The notes under the pieces are model-generated. The model ran no database searches, was not told the origin of the DNA, and worked only from the letters and a program-made list of their open reading frames with translations. The position numbers and the translations under genes are program-made. Shown here in pieces: positions 36,601-50,900 of a stretch of DNA of 64,000 bases. The first letter of the stretch is position 1. Each line of letters starts with the position of its first letter. This stretch comes from Auanema rhodensis (lineage: Eukaryota > Nematoda > Chromadorea > Rhabditida > Rhabditidae), in assembly GCA_964057225.1 (NCBI GenBank), contig OZ059898.1, positions 11,780,001 through 11,844,000 on the forward strand, read 5' to 3'.

Positions 36601-38284
36601 GAAGGTTGTATAGAAAAATATCACATGACTGTCTGATATGTCGCATTACTATTATCTACATACTATTCAGAGCAGGAGCTCAGATCTACCCACTTATACA
36701 GCTCTTACAATCCCTGTATGTGCAAAAATGGCCTTGAATTTGGAAATTGCTTCCTTTCTTCTCTCATGAAATGCAGTTAGTTGATCCCTCAATGTCACTA
36801 TTGACATTTAGGCATAAGTAAGACCACACCCAGTTGGACGATTAACTAATACACTATGTATCAAAAATTCGAAAAACTTGAAGACAATATATCATAGTAA
36901 TAAGAAACGATAGAATGTAACCGTTGGGAGCATCATAAATAAATACCAGAACTCCGAGCCAGGGGCCATTTGAACTTTTACTCACACATCAGCACCCCTT
37001 CAAAAAACGGAGCAACACGCAACATTGATGGCTTATAGAAGTCGGCTCCAGCCCGAATCATTGAACTATTTTGCATTTGAAAGCAGCAGGGGCCAGCTGG
37101 CAACAGCCATCAATACGGCATTAAACAATGCAAAGAATAACGAATGGATGGCACAGAGTATGTATAGATGACAAACAGTTGATGATATACAATGATATCC
37201 TGGCATTGTCTCGAAAAGGCAAAAAAAAAGATTAGAAACACTTACTTTTATACTATCATAACAAGCTGTGACACGTCCTTGCTGTACATCAACATGAGGA
37301 GGTGGATGAGCAAATTTACATTCCTGATCACTTCGGGCACATTGGCCTCGTTGGAATTCACGGCATACTTCTACCTGAAATTTCATAATTTATGTATGCT
37401 TTGTTCATAGGCGTATCAAGTTGATTTTTCTCATCATCTCAGTTCACAAAGGGAAGCTCTTTCACCGTCATCATCGATTTCAATGAGGCATTACATCAAA
37501 TGAGGTACGTACATTTGGCAAGGCAATAATCCCTTGAAGAGCAACGATAAAAACCAACGAGGCTCAAATATGTGCTTCGAAAAAGCATCATCGTCCATCC
37601 ATTGGTATACATTTGCATTTCGCAAGAGCCTTAGACGCCTTAATTGTGCACCCCCTCAAAGCTAGAAACAGGCGAGCCGTGGTTCAACTCAATTAAAGAC
37701 AAGGCCCATTCTCATTCACTCTCCATAAATATACTGTAGCTAATAGAAGAAACATTCACAAGAAAAATAGAAAAAAATTTTGAACTTTCAGAAGATAAAG
37801 TGGTTATATCCTGTTTAATCATTAACCCCAGATGAATACTTAAAGAAGCTGCTCCCTTTTACTATTAATATGAAGAATAATGTAGGAAGCGACAACTTTG
37901 AAAGCTATAAACACACAAGAATAAACATGATTTCATTTTGAAGTGAGCAGCGACCTTATGTTTCTATTAGTAAACTACGACATTTATTTTACAAGACAGA
38001 TATCGACCCCCAAAGTACATGATTGATTGGTCAATTAGTTGACGAACTTAGTAAAAACTGATCAATTTTAAGTAGGAAAAAAACAAAGAGGCCGTTTTCA
38101 AAACGTTAATGAAAAAAAGAAAAATTCTTACCTGTAACCATCTAGAATCTTTGACATTTAAAAGCGATGCAAGAGCTGGGCTAGGAGAGGCAACATTGCC
38201 AGAAATTTGTCCTTGTGCAAGAGCAGCGGACGGAACTGAAGCTACTGAACCTGCTGTGGCCGTGTTACTGTTCTCGTCATACAT
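33616..38284 (-). CDS. mbl-1: Muscleblind-like CCCH zinc-finger RNA-binding protein
   Basis: Exons in transcript order: 38132-38284 ([12 protein letters not shown] to KDSRWLQ), 37246-37374 (first CCCH finger, [12 protein letters not shown] to ACYDSIK), 34993-35178 (second finger, [18 protein letters not shown]), 34790-34915 ([15 protein letters not shown]), 34164-34448 (Ala/Gln/Gly-rich, with [12 protein letters not shown]) and 33616-33742 ([26 protein letters not shown]). All phases agree, giving at least 335 residues. The last exon ends in a strong GTGAGT donor, so further 3' exons or a terminal read-through form are likely. Muscleblind binds YGCY motifs and controls alternative splicing in muscle and neurons. 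A TTTATAG acceptor 13 bases before the ATG suggests an upstream exon or trans-splicing. Confidence 0.93.
36260..36430. other. GC-rich island in mbl-1 intron
   Basis: About 170 bases with much higher GC content than the surrounding intron between the two finger exons. The minus strand carries CATCTGGATAGAGCATAGG, which resembles a tRNA D-arm, and GGATCGAATAAGG, which is weakly B-box-like. No tRNA fold could be completed. It may be a SINE-like fragment or an undescribed RNA. Confidence 0.3.
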
Positions 38285-41200
38285 ACTACTCCAGCCCTAT
38301 AAATTACACTTGTATTAAATGAAAAATGACAGAGAATAGAAGAATAAGTAAAAAGATGCAAAGGATCCCAATCGATTCACGCACTAAACTAGTAAAGAAT
38401 GAAAGCCGAAATGTAAACTGCACAGAACCAATATAGAAGAAGACCACAGAGAAAAGTCACATATGAGAATCTCAAGAGGCGGGATTCATAGAGGGTGAAA
38501 GGGCATGAAGAAGACAAGAACTGCGACTGTTTCCGAATTTCAATACTTCCAAAACAGTTCCGAACATGTCTTGTGGTTAAATCAAATACAATTAAACAAT
38601 TCAGCAAAGAAAAAACTAAGACGAAAAGTCAAAAACTTCTATGTGCAAATTGACTACGAGATGTTAGAAATAACGATGATGAAGACGACGTTCAATGCAG
38701 AACTGAATGAAACCAACGGTAGTCTGGACAGGTCTTAACAAGCCAGACAGAAGCAAAAACACGGATCTGAAGTAAAAGCGACAATGCATGGAAAAGGGCG
38801 ACTCTGGAGAGGGGGGAAGGAAACGGGCATTTGAAATGTGACATGTATATTATAGGAACGGAGAAAGGAAACCATCGTATATACATATGCGCCGGCATAC
38901 AGAGAAATATGCGACCAATCAATATCAAATGAAGAGCGATGGGAGAAACGGAATTGCCGAAAATGGTAAGAAGACGAAGTCATCCGACTGTTTGGTCTTC
39001 AACGATAACAAAAAAAAAGAATGCATATTCTGATAAAATAAAATGTTTGTTTACAAGCCTATTCTGGAAGTAGCGCCGGGCAGCCAAACGCAAGCACGAT
39101 TGATTGAAAAGCGCGTCGACTGGATAGAAATCAAACTGGACTCTCTCTCATTCTCTCTTTCTGTGGTTGTAGAGGTGTGCGGGGTGAAATGACGATCACC
39201 ATTACAGAAAACCAGTTCATGACGGGAGGGCTGTATGCGTATGAGCGAAAACACGCCAAAGAAGCGATAAGGATGGCATTGTGTATGTGGTACTTCAACT
39301 GTTGAAACTCAGCTCATAACTATCCTCAAGGCTTGTATACTAGAACAATTATTATGAACACAACAAAATGATGAACCAGCGCGGAACTTGACAAAAATGT
39401 TTCGCTGACTAACGTGGAAAATTAATATTTAAAACATGAAGAATATTCACATATGACAAATAAACACACTGGAGCGACTTCACAAGAATATCATTATTTT
39501 CTCAGTGAAGCGCTTAATGGGTAGCTGGCAGCTTTTGAAAAATGAGCGTCCAAGGCTGCTTCATAAAATGATGTGTCTGGGTCTCCTATTCAGTTCAACC
39601 AAAGGAGCTAGGAAGTCATCAAAACGTTAAGGGCATCGATTACACAACAAAGAGAAAAGAGGCTAAACAAGAAACAACGCGATGCCAACCTTCCTTCATT
39701 CATATCACAGTGAAACATCATCTCAATTGTGACAGATGCATGAAGACCGATCAAGAAAACGACCGGAGATAGCGTTTGAAGCTGCTCCCAAATAGGGATG
39801 GGGTACGCCAGTGGCAGATGGGATCACTGCCTCCAGGAACTCATGGCTGCACTTCTTAAGCCACGCCCCTACAGTAGGACAATGACAAGTAGGTATTGAT
39901 CTTGTGCAGCGAAGCCATGAAAAGCCGAAAGAACTTCGAGCAAGTCGACAAGTAAAAAAATCAAGTAAGCAACAGACATGATGAAGAAAATAAGTACCAA
40001 TCTAATTTGAAACTTTCAAAGATATAATATAGTGTACAAAGGGTGCAATAGTGAGCAATAATAGAGGAAAAAGCAATCCAGAAACACATTATATGTTAGA
40101 ACATCTTTCACTAAAGAAATATACGGAGGATATATGTGATGAAACGAAACAGATCGGAAAAGAAAAAGATATGAAGAAGCAGGCGTAGAAATGAAAGAAT
40201 AAAATGGATGAAACTTTAAAACCTATCCAGCCGACGTACAAAGGTGGATATAAATTATGGAGGTACAGGTGTCAATGCTCGCTATCTGTTGGCCCGACGT
40301 ACACTTTCGCGCCTCACAAGTACTCTCATCACAATGATCAAACAGAGACACTGCAAACTGACTACTATGGAGGACTGACGATAGTCGAGAAAAAGTCCGC
40401 ATCGAAATCCACTCTATTAAAGATGAACATATAAGAGCCAATGTGGCCGCCCCACTCCCAAAAGTCGTCAATCCTTGGGGTTTACCACTCGAAATGTACA
40501 CCAACAACTTGATATGAAGACGAGCATAAGCGCAAGCAAGAAACAGTACACAGATCAAGCTTAAATAACCTAAGGAATTTTTTTTTACTTCAATACAGTA
40601 GACGTTTCGAAAAGACAACGCTCAATGAGTAATTGCAAGCACTCGATAGAGGAAATGAGAAAAATCCTGGTCAATGAATGTGTGCTTTAGAGCCACAAAA
40701 CGATTTCCAAAGAAAAAATTAAATTAGCTATAGGAAGGTGTGTCCAAGGCGTGAATGTAAAGACCGCAATGAAACCGCAAACCCATGCATCGAATACAGG
40801 CCGAAAACCGAAATCTAGTTCGAAATTGAGGTGACAGTACAGATTAGATCTATAATAACCTTCAATTATATACATATTTCCATTACGCTATGAAAGTGAC
40901 GAAAATATTCTGACAATCAACGCAACAATTTGAATAATGATCATATGTTATGAATAGGAAAAGCGGCACTAATATCGTGATTTTGGAATTTTATAGCAGA
41001 TATTTAGCCAGCAAAAGAATACGTTTCTTTATGGGAAAAAGAGCGATAGAGAAAATAATTTCTCTGTCGATCAAGACGCGAGGCACATCTGTACAGTGTG
41101 TATGTGTGTATGTCGTTCCAAAGAAAGAAAAACGCCCGTGAGACGTCCATGAATCATATGATGCGCATCCCTACTGGTAAACACGGGAAAACGAAGGCGC

Positions 41201-44200
41201 GCCTGAGCAAACGTACAAGGCAGTGAACAAGCAGGGATTCTGAACATAACATTGGAGAAAATTCAATTGAAACATTTGTTTCACATCATGACTCTTGTTG
41301 AAATCGATGTTAAACAATAGAGAGGTCAGTCAGTATTAACTTCAGGATTCTCACGGGAGCTCCATCACTATGTAAGAGAAACGAGTACAAAGAAAAACAA
41401 GAAAATGGGCAATCTCATGTGGGACCAGGAGCAGGAGTGTCAATTGCACCTATTACACCGCATTTCGGCTATCCTTGATCGATCTATTGTCCGTCATATA
41501 ATAGAGCGTAATACACTGGTTAGACTAATGATCGCATAATGGATATACATATTCCTTTAGTTGTCTATCGTGAACTGCACCATATAAGCAGAGTGAATAA
41601 GCTGAGAGAAAGGCGAAGAAAAAAAAGTATTTACGAACGAAATAAGCAAGCGGAATTAAAACAAAGGAAAGCTCGCGGCCAAGGTCGGTCCGAACATCTT
41701 CTATATAGAAACAGGTAGAATGAAAAGAAAACACAAAGCAGACGGTGAAGAGGTTCTAGCCAGCCAGGTAATAATAGAAGCAATCATTGAGTTGGAACAA
41801 ATAGACTGTATTACGGACCGTGAAAGGATTAGTCTCTGGGCAATCATTGTTATGCAAAAGGCAGACTCCGACCTTCGCGCAACACACAACGTACAAGTAA
41901 TCAGAGAAATACAGGAAACCGCGAGGTTTATCTTGATAGCACTCTATTCCAGCCATAAATACAACAATTGAGGACGATGCTACATTTAGAAAACTATACG
42001 AGAGAAAGATAGCCACTGTATGTCCATTTTGCATCTGACGTATGCCAATATACATAATGTTGGCAATAAAACGTCTTCCAACAGCTGTCATGTATATTCG
42101 TTAATTTGAGGCACCAATTTTCCGAAGAACATGCTATTTTCTAGCTATCAGTTCGTTTAATGCACAGCCATCCACCCACTTACCCTTCGAAATACAAAAA
42201 AAAGCAGATCTGTTCTCGCAAGGCATCATCAAAAAAGCGACTGAAGAGTTTCAATGGGAGAAAAGAATTACGCAGTCTGCTGTAAACCAGGAATATAGAT
42301 TTTAGATCATTAAGCTACTGATTTTATTTAGACTTATATCTTAAAGTTATGTGCAAAAATACACACAAACTAAATCTATTTGCTATTGAAGGAGGGCAGA
42401 TACTAACCAAATGAACCGCAAAATCTGGTTACTACCGGATTTCAACGGAATACCAATACCCAAATTGCTTCTTCGAAGTATTTCTTCGTGTAAGCTCAGA
42501 TTCGGCTCATCTGCCATGTGCTATAGACATTACTTAATATGGAAGAATACCAAGATTACGAGGCTGGTATAGGCGGGAATTCCAGCTCATTCTTGCAATG
42601 AATTAGCCATTGGTGATATAATTTATATCGATCGGCACCGTTATTGAATTACAGAATGTTTCATCCAACATTCACATCCAAATTATGACAAATATATAAG
42701 GAACATGACACAAAATTACACCCCAATCTCAGAACAGTAAAGTAACAACAAGTGACCACAACTCAGTACTCAAGACAGGCTAAGATTATTCCAACACTAG
42801 CCTTCTTTGCATACAGAATTTAGAATTCTATACGACAGATTCAGTCATCTATCAGTGCCAGCGCCAAAAATCAAAATAATCCCCCCGCCATATGTGCTGA
42901 AGGCTGAATGAACAGTACTCTTGCAATTTCCATAAACGTGGTTTTGCATAAACAAGTGAACCCCGAAAATCTATTCTCAATCATGGTCATGTACTTTTAG
43001 AAAAATTGGGAATGAACTAAGGACTGGGAACAGGGAGAGAACCTGAAAAGGAACAGATCAAGGCAACATATGTATACATGCTATCACCAGACAACAAAAT
43101 TAGCTTCATACAATAGTTGCCATCTCGTATTTCATTACCTAACAATAGAAAAGACACAATTAGGATGAGCCATGTCAATTGAAAAACGATTTTCAAGATA
43201 AATAGAGACATAGTGAGATGGTTTTCGTGAACCCTTAATTGTCGGCTACAATTAGTGACTGATCTGGCTTGGCGATTATGAAAGTAAGCGAGATGACTAA
43301 GCAGGGGATAACAGACGCTATAATAGCTCACTAAAAGCGAAGCCGCTTAATTGAAAACCACTAGCTCTTAAGTTGAAAGTTGCGATGAATTAAAACAGTA
43401 GGGAAACAAACAAACAATGCAATCATGAGTCCCATTGGGGATAGTTTACCAACCATAATTCAGTTAGCTATAATCAGTCGTACTCGTTACGAGATCGAAC
43501 ACATAACATGCCATCTGCTATATACTTTGCTTCTTATAATATCTTACTTAGATGTTAATTGGCAAGTAGCGACAGCAACATTTGCCGCTATAAATAAGAA
43601 GAGAAGTACAAGATCTACGTCGAGGAGTCAATGACCGACTCTTATTTTTGACGGTCTAAATCCATTTATCATTTTCTATAAAATCATACGTCGAGCCGAA
43701 ACACCATCTGTCAGGCTATTCATGTATTATGAATGCAAGGAATGGCGGTATCGGGAAAGAATTGTATCCCATTGAGACGAGAGGGCTCATAAGACATCCA
43801 GCCTATTTGGAAATGAATCATGCGAAATAGCATCTGTCATTTCCGTGATATGGGCCATCAGCTCATCCCATGTACAAATGAGTCTAAGAAAACAGATACA
43901 AAAAGAGCTACTTGCCGAACAGCATCATATCTTAATCAGGGAGATGAGCGGAAATAAACAGAGCGGCTATTCTTTCATTGCTGCCTTAATTGCATGATTG
44001 CGTGCACGCAACCAGTTTTTAGATTATAAAATACACATAATTCATGTAATTTACAAGGACATCATTCAGCACAGCTCAACATAGCATATCTTATGTTGAG
44101 AAATACTGTTCCATGAAAAACTGATGAGCACTTGTTCGCATAAGGTTCAAGTTGAAAGCATCATAAAACAAGAAAGAAGAAAAGGTTAAAGAAAGAGAAT

Positions 44201-45476
44201 AGAACTGTTAGAGAAAATAGCAATAATGGAATTTATAAAGTACGAACCAACGAGCTTAAAAATTGCTCTTCATGAATGCTTAGACTTTTCAGCAATTCGT
44301 GTCTGCAAGCCTTGACAGAAATGTGCACACAACGGATTAACAAGCGGGTTTACTTTAGCTGGTCACGACTAGTTTAATCGTAGATGGTCAGAACTACAGA
44401 GCATATATGAATTTGGAAATTAACATAAAATTAAGTAAAGAAAGTAAAGGACAGAAATATACAATGTAAAAGTGGAATCATCTCAGCTTGAATCAAGCTG
44501 ATAACGATACAGACACTTTGCGGGCGTACAGATAAGGAACATATACTGAATGAGTAAATAAAAATAACAACTGGTAGCTAAAAATCAAATAAGGTTGTGA
44601 CTAAGAGGATGGTCAAGAATTAAAACTTGAAGAGAGTAGAAGAAACTAACAAAGCTAAAACAAAGAAAACATTGAAAGAATGATAAAAAGCAGAATGGTT
44701 AGAATAAACTTAAAAAATGAAAGAATTATTAGTATATAAAACAAAACCAAAACTCCTACCTGGTTGCTGGGGAGGGATATGTGTTCTCATATAAAATAAC
44801 AGGAAAAAAGTTATGCAAGAAAGGTATATATAAAATAAAAATAACCTCTAGCAGCAGTTGAAGCTCATTTCCCCTTCTGAAGTTCTCCATTCGTATTAAA
44901 CCGACCGATTTTCATTACAGAAATGATGACAATGGCTTTTAAAATATTTAAATTTGCGACGGTTCAGATTTTTTCGCTATAGAGCATATGTGATTAAGAT
45001 CTATCGAAATTCGATTAAGATCTAATGGTTGTAGGATTATTGTTCTCATAAAATGTTATTTTCCTGAAAGAACAATATAAAATGAACACTTCTTCTTATC
45101 GTCACTAATTTAGTGACAAAAATTTGTTGCCCTTATCGGGAGAAAGCAGCTAAAACTCTCAAAGTATGAAATATCATTTAGTATTGATGTTCTCATAATA
45201 AGGAATGAACGTGATAAAGTACATTATGAAATTTTAGTAAAAAAATTAAAAGATTTAAAAGTTTTATTCAGAGGATTGCAATAAAAACATAAATAAATTT
45301 TGCTACTTGTATAATATAATGTGAATGATAATGAAATAGATAACGTAAATCAATAATGGATATGAAAGGAAGATCATTAATTTCATTAATATAATTAATA
45401 ATTTTAATTCAGAATTACTATAATTCAATTTCAGAAAAAAAATATCATCAAGATTTGCTGCAAATGCTTTGTTTTC
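38285..45476. other. Long non-coding stretch upstream of mbl-1
   Basis: No coding exon is supported in about 7 kb. Unlike the left half of the window it lacks long GA/CT tracts, and its plus strand is A-rich rather than T-rich. That suggests a transcribed minus-strand intron. A possible 5' exon edge on the minus strand is CAACCAG followed by GTAGGAG near 44,760. I see no RNA gene. Confidence 0.4.
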
Positions 45477-46813
45477 TCATACGCCATTTGACTCATTTGG
45501 AGTTTCATTGGTGCCAGATGTTGTTTGATCAGTATGGTGATGTTCTTGGCTAAACGAACTAATTAAAAGTTTGTTTGTAATAAAGATTTCTTGATATTTG
45601 AAACCTGAATCGGATGAATGCTTGAGAAGGACGTGGTCCAGTACGAACTTCAACTGGAGGTGACATCAAAGGAGAAGAAAGGTCTTCAACTGAACTGTCA
45701 TTAGAATTCATCTTGTTCTCAAACAATATCTGAAAGAATACCAGATATTTTCATTATAATTAAGTAACTTCGATTAACCTCTGAGGTATGAGCAGCAGTT
45801 TTGCTGTGTTCAATAGCATCAATCAGCTGATTCATTTTTGTATTCAGCATAGTATTTTCAGAAATTAGTTCAATTATCTAAAAATCTGTTTAAACGTAAG
45901 TATATTGGAACATCAAATTACTTTATTAGATAAATCTGAGAATAACTGCTGATTTTGCTCTTTTTGAAGTTGCAGAACTTCATGAACATCATTTTGAAGT
46001 TGCATTTCATAATTCTAAAAATTGTAAATTTAATTTTCTTGTTTATGGTTCTTAAGAACATTATCCTCGAGTTTAGAATCTTTCAATATCTTCTCAAAGT
46101 TGTCAACTTTCTTTTCAATGCTTTTCAAACGATCTAAAACTGAATCAAATAGCTGAAAAAGGATAACATTATTAATTTTCTGATGTTAAATACCGGAATA
46201 CTGATATTAATTTGTGGGAGATTGGTAATGGAATCATTCCTATCTTGAGAGGCTTGTTTACCATGTTTCTGAAAATTCTATTTTCGGTCAACGTATTCAG
46301 GTTTTAATCTCAGGTTTAAAACTTTTTTCTTTTAAAAACATAGTTGACCTTAACAGTTTCAAGCTGTTCGTGTCGCAAAACAATTTGCTCTAACTTCTCC
46401 AACAAAGCTAAGTCTCGCGCTTCATCCGCTTTACGTCTTTCGATTTCTTGTTTGTTTTGGTTAATCTAAAGCTCTGTAAGAACTGTGAATAGCAGCTCAG
46501 TACTCACGGAATCATGTGTAGAAACAACAACAGTGGGTGTCTTTGCTCTATAGGGAGTGAATGAATTTGTTACTGGACTTACAGCAACAGATTTCGGATG
46601 GCCACGAATAAAGGTCGTTCTATCCACCGTATCATTCATCTGGAGAAAATGAAGGAAAGTGAAAGATATGCATTTCAAAATAGGTAGATGTTTTTTTTTT
46701 TTTTCTAATTTTAACGGAGAAAAATGCAAACGAACCTCTTGAAGGATCAATGGTTCATAACTTCGTCGACGAATTTCTTTGATGTAGTGTTCATTTATAG
46801 TTCGATCATTCAT
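45477..46813 (-). CDS. Coiled-coil protein, unidentified
   Basis: Nine exons in consistent phase: 46736-46813, 46508-46639, 46349-46465, 46194-46268, 46060-46152, 45922-46014, 45779-45877, 45605-45729 and 45477-45558. The first residues are MNDRTINEHYIKEI and the last TNETPNESNGV. The N-terminal part (FIRGHPKSVAVSPV, TPYRAKTPTVVV) is low-complexity and basic. The rest is heptad-rich coiled coil (LLEKLEQIVLRHEQLETVK, VLDRLKSIEKKVDNFEKIL, LISENTMLNTKMNQLIDAIE) ending in a Ser/Pro-rich tail. No family is recognised. It is divergent from the IFT80 gene with a 1.1-kb shared upstream region that contains an X-box, so a ciliary or centrosomal role is possible but inferred. Confidence 0.75.
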
Positions 46814-47911
46814 TTTGTTTCTTAAATTTTACCTATCGAAGACGAAAAAAAACAAAGTTAAAAGGAAATATTACAAAAAAAAGGATGAAGAAAACGTAAA
46901 ATAATGTGAAAGAGCGTAAAGAAATGATTATAATGGTTTGTGATTAACAGAATTGCATCCATATTCGTCAGATGTTATGATTGGACGTACAAATGCATTC
47001 AAAAACATTTATATTTTCCCATTTATACAATAAATAGATTCTGTACAATACGAATTGTCTTTAACTCAGAGAAAAAGTTATTTCAAACAATATTTTCACT
47101 TTATACATTGTTATTTTCAATGTATCATCATGTCATGTTATCTAGTGAAAACTATACTTTTTGTATTTCAAAACTATCTTCTGCATCATCATCATCATCC
47201 CCATCATCATCTTCATCATCATCATCATCAGCAGCAGCATCATCATCTTCACTATCATAGTAGCATATTCAACATCTCTCACAAAAATTTAACTATATAA
47301 TACTATTCAATAACATGTTTTCTTTTTGCATTTTTTTGCAAGATTGAGGTTTTTTCTTGTTTCTTTACACATAGAATGAACAATACAATCCTTTGCTTTT
47401 GTAAATACCAGATTGTGTTCAAGTAAAGACATGTGAAATTCATGGAAAAGGTTAAGTCAAGAGGTCAAATCAATAAAAGTTTTCGAATAAAGGTATTTTC
47501 ATTTCAATTAAGAGTCTACTCGTAACATTTCTAAATAAGTTAATTCTAATGCAATTATTCAGCTTCAACTATAAATTAATGGATGCGGTAGTCAAGCACC
47601 TAATTTTTCCAGTCAAAAGAAAAACATTAGCAGGTATTTTCATTGATTTAATGTCTTCCATATTCTCAAATCTGTCAGGTCAATGTCATTTGTTTAGTTT
47701 TCCCGCTTTCTGCTGCCATGGCAACGATAAAGCTTCGGTTCACTTTGGCGCTGCTGTCAAGACAACGACATAGAACACCGATTTACTTTTCTCTCTCTAT
47801 CTTTTTTTTTCAAATGCATTCATTTAATTGTGAGAAACAAACTGTCGAATTAATATAAATTATTATTTTCTAGATAATTGAAATATTTATTTAGAGTTGT
47901 ACATATTATAA
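46814..47911. other. Divergent intergenic region with X-box
   Basis: Shared upstream region of the coiled-coil gene (minus) and the IFT80 gene (plus). It contains a CAT/CAG triplet run at about 47183-47255 and the X-box at 47712-47725. Open frames over the triplets are low-complexity and are not called. Confidence 0.6.
47712..47725 (+). promoter_or_regulatory. X-box (RFX / DAF-19 site)
   Basis: GCTGCCATGGCAAC fits the nematode X-box consensus RYYNYYATRRNRAC at every position and is nearly palindromic. It lies 187 bases upstream of the IFT80 start codon, within the usual range for DAF-19 target genes. Being near-palindromic, it could also act on the divergent coiled-coil gene. Confidence 0.85.
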
Positions 47912-50900
47912 ATGAGGCTTAAAGTAGTTCATTCTCGTTTACCGCGTCATAGTGATATGGTCACAGCAGTTGAATGGATGAATAGCGAAGAAATTATTTC
48001 AATTGGTGATGATCGGCAAGTTTATAAATGGAAAACAAGTGGACTAGAACCTACTATGATATACCAATTACCTGAGTAAGAAATAATAGTATTTCAAACT
48101 TAATTGATTTGATTCCAGGAAATGCTATCCAACATCAATGCATTGGCTCCCACGTAATGTTAAAGGAGCTTCAGATGTGTATGCAATGACTACATCAGAT
48201 GGTATGTTCATGATCAGATTGTATTATTTGTTAATCTTTGTAGGCAAATTATATGTTATGAATAAATCTGGAAAAAGCGAAAAATCAGCAGAGGCTCATA
48301 AAGGAGCAGCAATTTGTGGTCGATGGAGCCCTGATGGGAGCGGGCTTCTCACCTGTAAGCTTAAAAGATCATGAAGCATGTATTCATATTCGCATTAAGG
48401 TGGTGAAGATGGAGCTGTTAAGATGTGGTCAAGAAGTTGTATGTTACGTTCAGTGATTGCTCAGTTTTCCAGCCCAGTACACTGGTTAGTTTTTTCTCTA
48501 TTTTGTGTTTTAATTTCGAATTCGATGAAGATTATTTCATATACAGTGTAACATGGGATAATTGTTCAACCAGAATATTATACTGTAATGGTGATAGTTG
48601 TTATATAAAATCACTGAAAATGCAGGTACATATTAAGAGTCACAGCATGTTTTTAATTAAAATTAATTATTAGATTTCTCCTTTGAAATGGAAGGCTCAC
48701 GATGGCATTGTTATGTGCTGCGATTGGTCTCCACAATCCGATGTTATAGTTACAGGAGGGGAAGATCTGAAGTTTAAAGTTTATATTATTCATAATTTCT
48801 CACGAAAAACAGAAGAATTTAAGGTTTGGGACAACTTTGGACGTATTCTATTCTCATCGGCTCCATACGATTATGCAATTTCGTCAGTGAAGTGGAGTCC
48901 AGATGGCTCTCTATTTACAGTCGGCTCTTACAATATTCTTCGATTATGTGATAGAGCTGGGGTAATAATGTCAATCTTAACATATATAGCTAATAAGATT
49001 AGTTTTCAGTGGTCACATTCATTGGAAAAATTATCAACAGGTTCTGTTTTGGAAATAGCTTGGTCATCCGATGGTACGCAACTAGCTGCAGCTACAGCCG
49101 GCGGTCATGTTATTTATGCTCACTTGACAGAAAAGTAAGTGGATTGAAGCTTTCCATGACAATAGGTTTCTAAATTTAATCTCACATACTCAAACACTTA
49201 CAGAAGATTGTCCTACCGTAATCTAGAAATTGTGCAAACAAAGCCGAACTCAGTTGAAGTACGAGATGTTTGTAGTGATATAGCAAAAGAAAGATTAGAA
49301 ACACGAGATAGAATAACACGAATATCTATTAAATATGATTATTTAATGATTATTACAACTTCTCAGCTTTATATATTTAGGTAAATTATTGATTAAGTTA
49401 TTGACAAACTATTCAATTTTAGTTCAAATAATTGGAATACACCGGTAATAACTGATTTGAAAGAGAAATCTCCTTCTATAATAATTCAATGTGAGAAGTA
49501 AGGCCAATTCTGAAACAATACTTGGAAACACGAATCTTCAATTCAGAATATTTTTACTTGCTGATGGAATAGGATTTTATATATACAACTACGATGGACG
49601 AAATCTGTGTGAAATCAAACCTCCAGGATCTGGCGGAGGAGCAATCAGTAATTTCTGTTGCTATTGATGACTTCTAACTTCGAGATATTGTAGGCGAATC
49701 AGCAACAGCTCTCTCTAATGATACAATTGCTTTGAGAGATCGAGGTGATCATAAAACTTTGCATTTCTTTGATCCTACAACATCTAAGCCACAGGGTGAC
49801 GGATCATTGCACCATGATGTAAGCACTACATTTTCAATTTTTTAAGTTTCTTAATATGCTTCAGGCAGATGTAGTTGAAGTGGCAATATCACAATGTGGT
49901 CCTTTATCTGAAAGAATTGTTGCATTCAGAGATCAAAACTCTAATGTATTCCTGGCTTTAATAAAAACATATAGAATTACACAACGTGTTGCTAAAATAG
50001 GCAAGTAAAAGCTTGAATATATTAAGTATATGCTATATTATATGATTACAGGCTCATTAGTTGAACAATTAATGTTCAATGATGTTAGTAATATATTAGC
50101 TGGAGTAGCAGATGGTAGATTGAGTAAGCTTATTCATATTTTACTTCGAGGCTGAGTCTCATTTACAGTAGCTTGGCCTGCGCCGTCTGTTGTATTTACT
50201 GATAGAAGTCTACTTCAACAAGCCACAATAGAAAAACCCTTGAGTAATTTAGGAAGATTTCCATATTTTCTCAAGTACATCATTTGATACAATGATAATA
50301 ACGTATTGTATATTTTAGTTTTTCGTTTAACTCCGCAGTACTACGAAGATCTGATGGTTCACTCTTGCCAATTATGATTTCGCCATTTCCAGCAGCACTT
50401 TTAACACATATTTCCAGTAACAAATGGGATCAAGCTATCAGATTATGTAGGCAAATCAATGTAGTTATAAGCAAAATATATATATATATATACAACGATT
50501 TCAAACAGGATGATGTACTATGGGCTGTGTTAGCTGGAATGGCAGTACAAGAAAAAAACTTGTATGCAGCTGAACTTGCATATGGTGCTTTAGATGAAGT
50601 AAGCTCGTTCGTGTTTTGTGTGCCTTCTGTAAAATTCGTTGAAAAAAACTTTTATAAAAATTCGTTTTCAGGGTGAAAAAGTTTCCTTCCTTGCAATGGC
50701 GCGTAATAGTCCTAACAAGGATGTTAGAAGTGCAATGCTTATACAATTATCGGGAAAAGTTTGTCAACTTCCAAACAATATGAATTGTTTCCAATTTCAG
50801 ATATCTGATGCGGATGTTATATTAGAAAGAAGTGGAAATACTTACCAATGCGTTATGCTGAACATTAAAATGTTTAGATGGGAAAGGTTTGAATAGAAAA

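Noticed and set aside
46940-47300. Ser-rich and His-rich frames upstream of IFT80
   Set aside because: They are generated by a CAT/CAG triplet run in the intergenic region and have no homology that I recognise.
47549-47773. 74-codon frame over the X-box region
   Set aside because: It is in the promoter region of IFT80, has no splice link in phase to the first coding exon and no recognisable domain.
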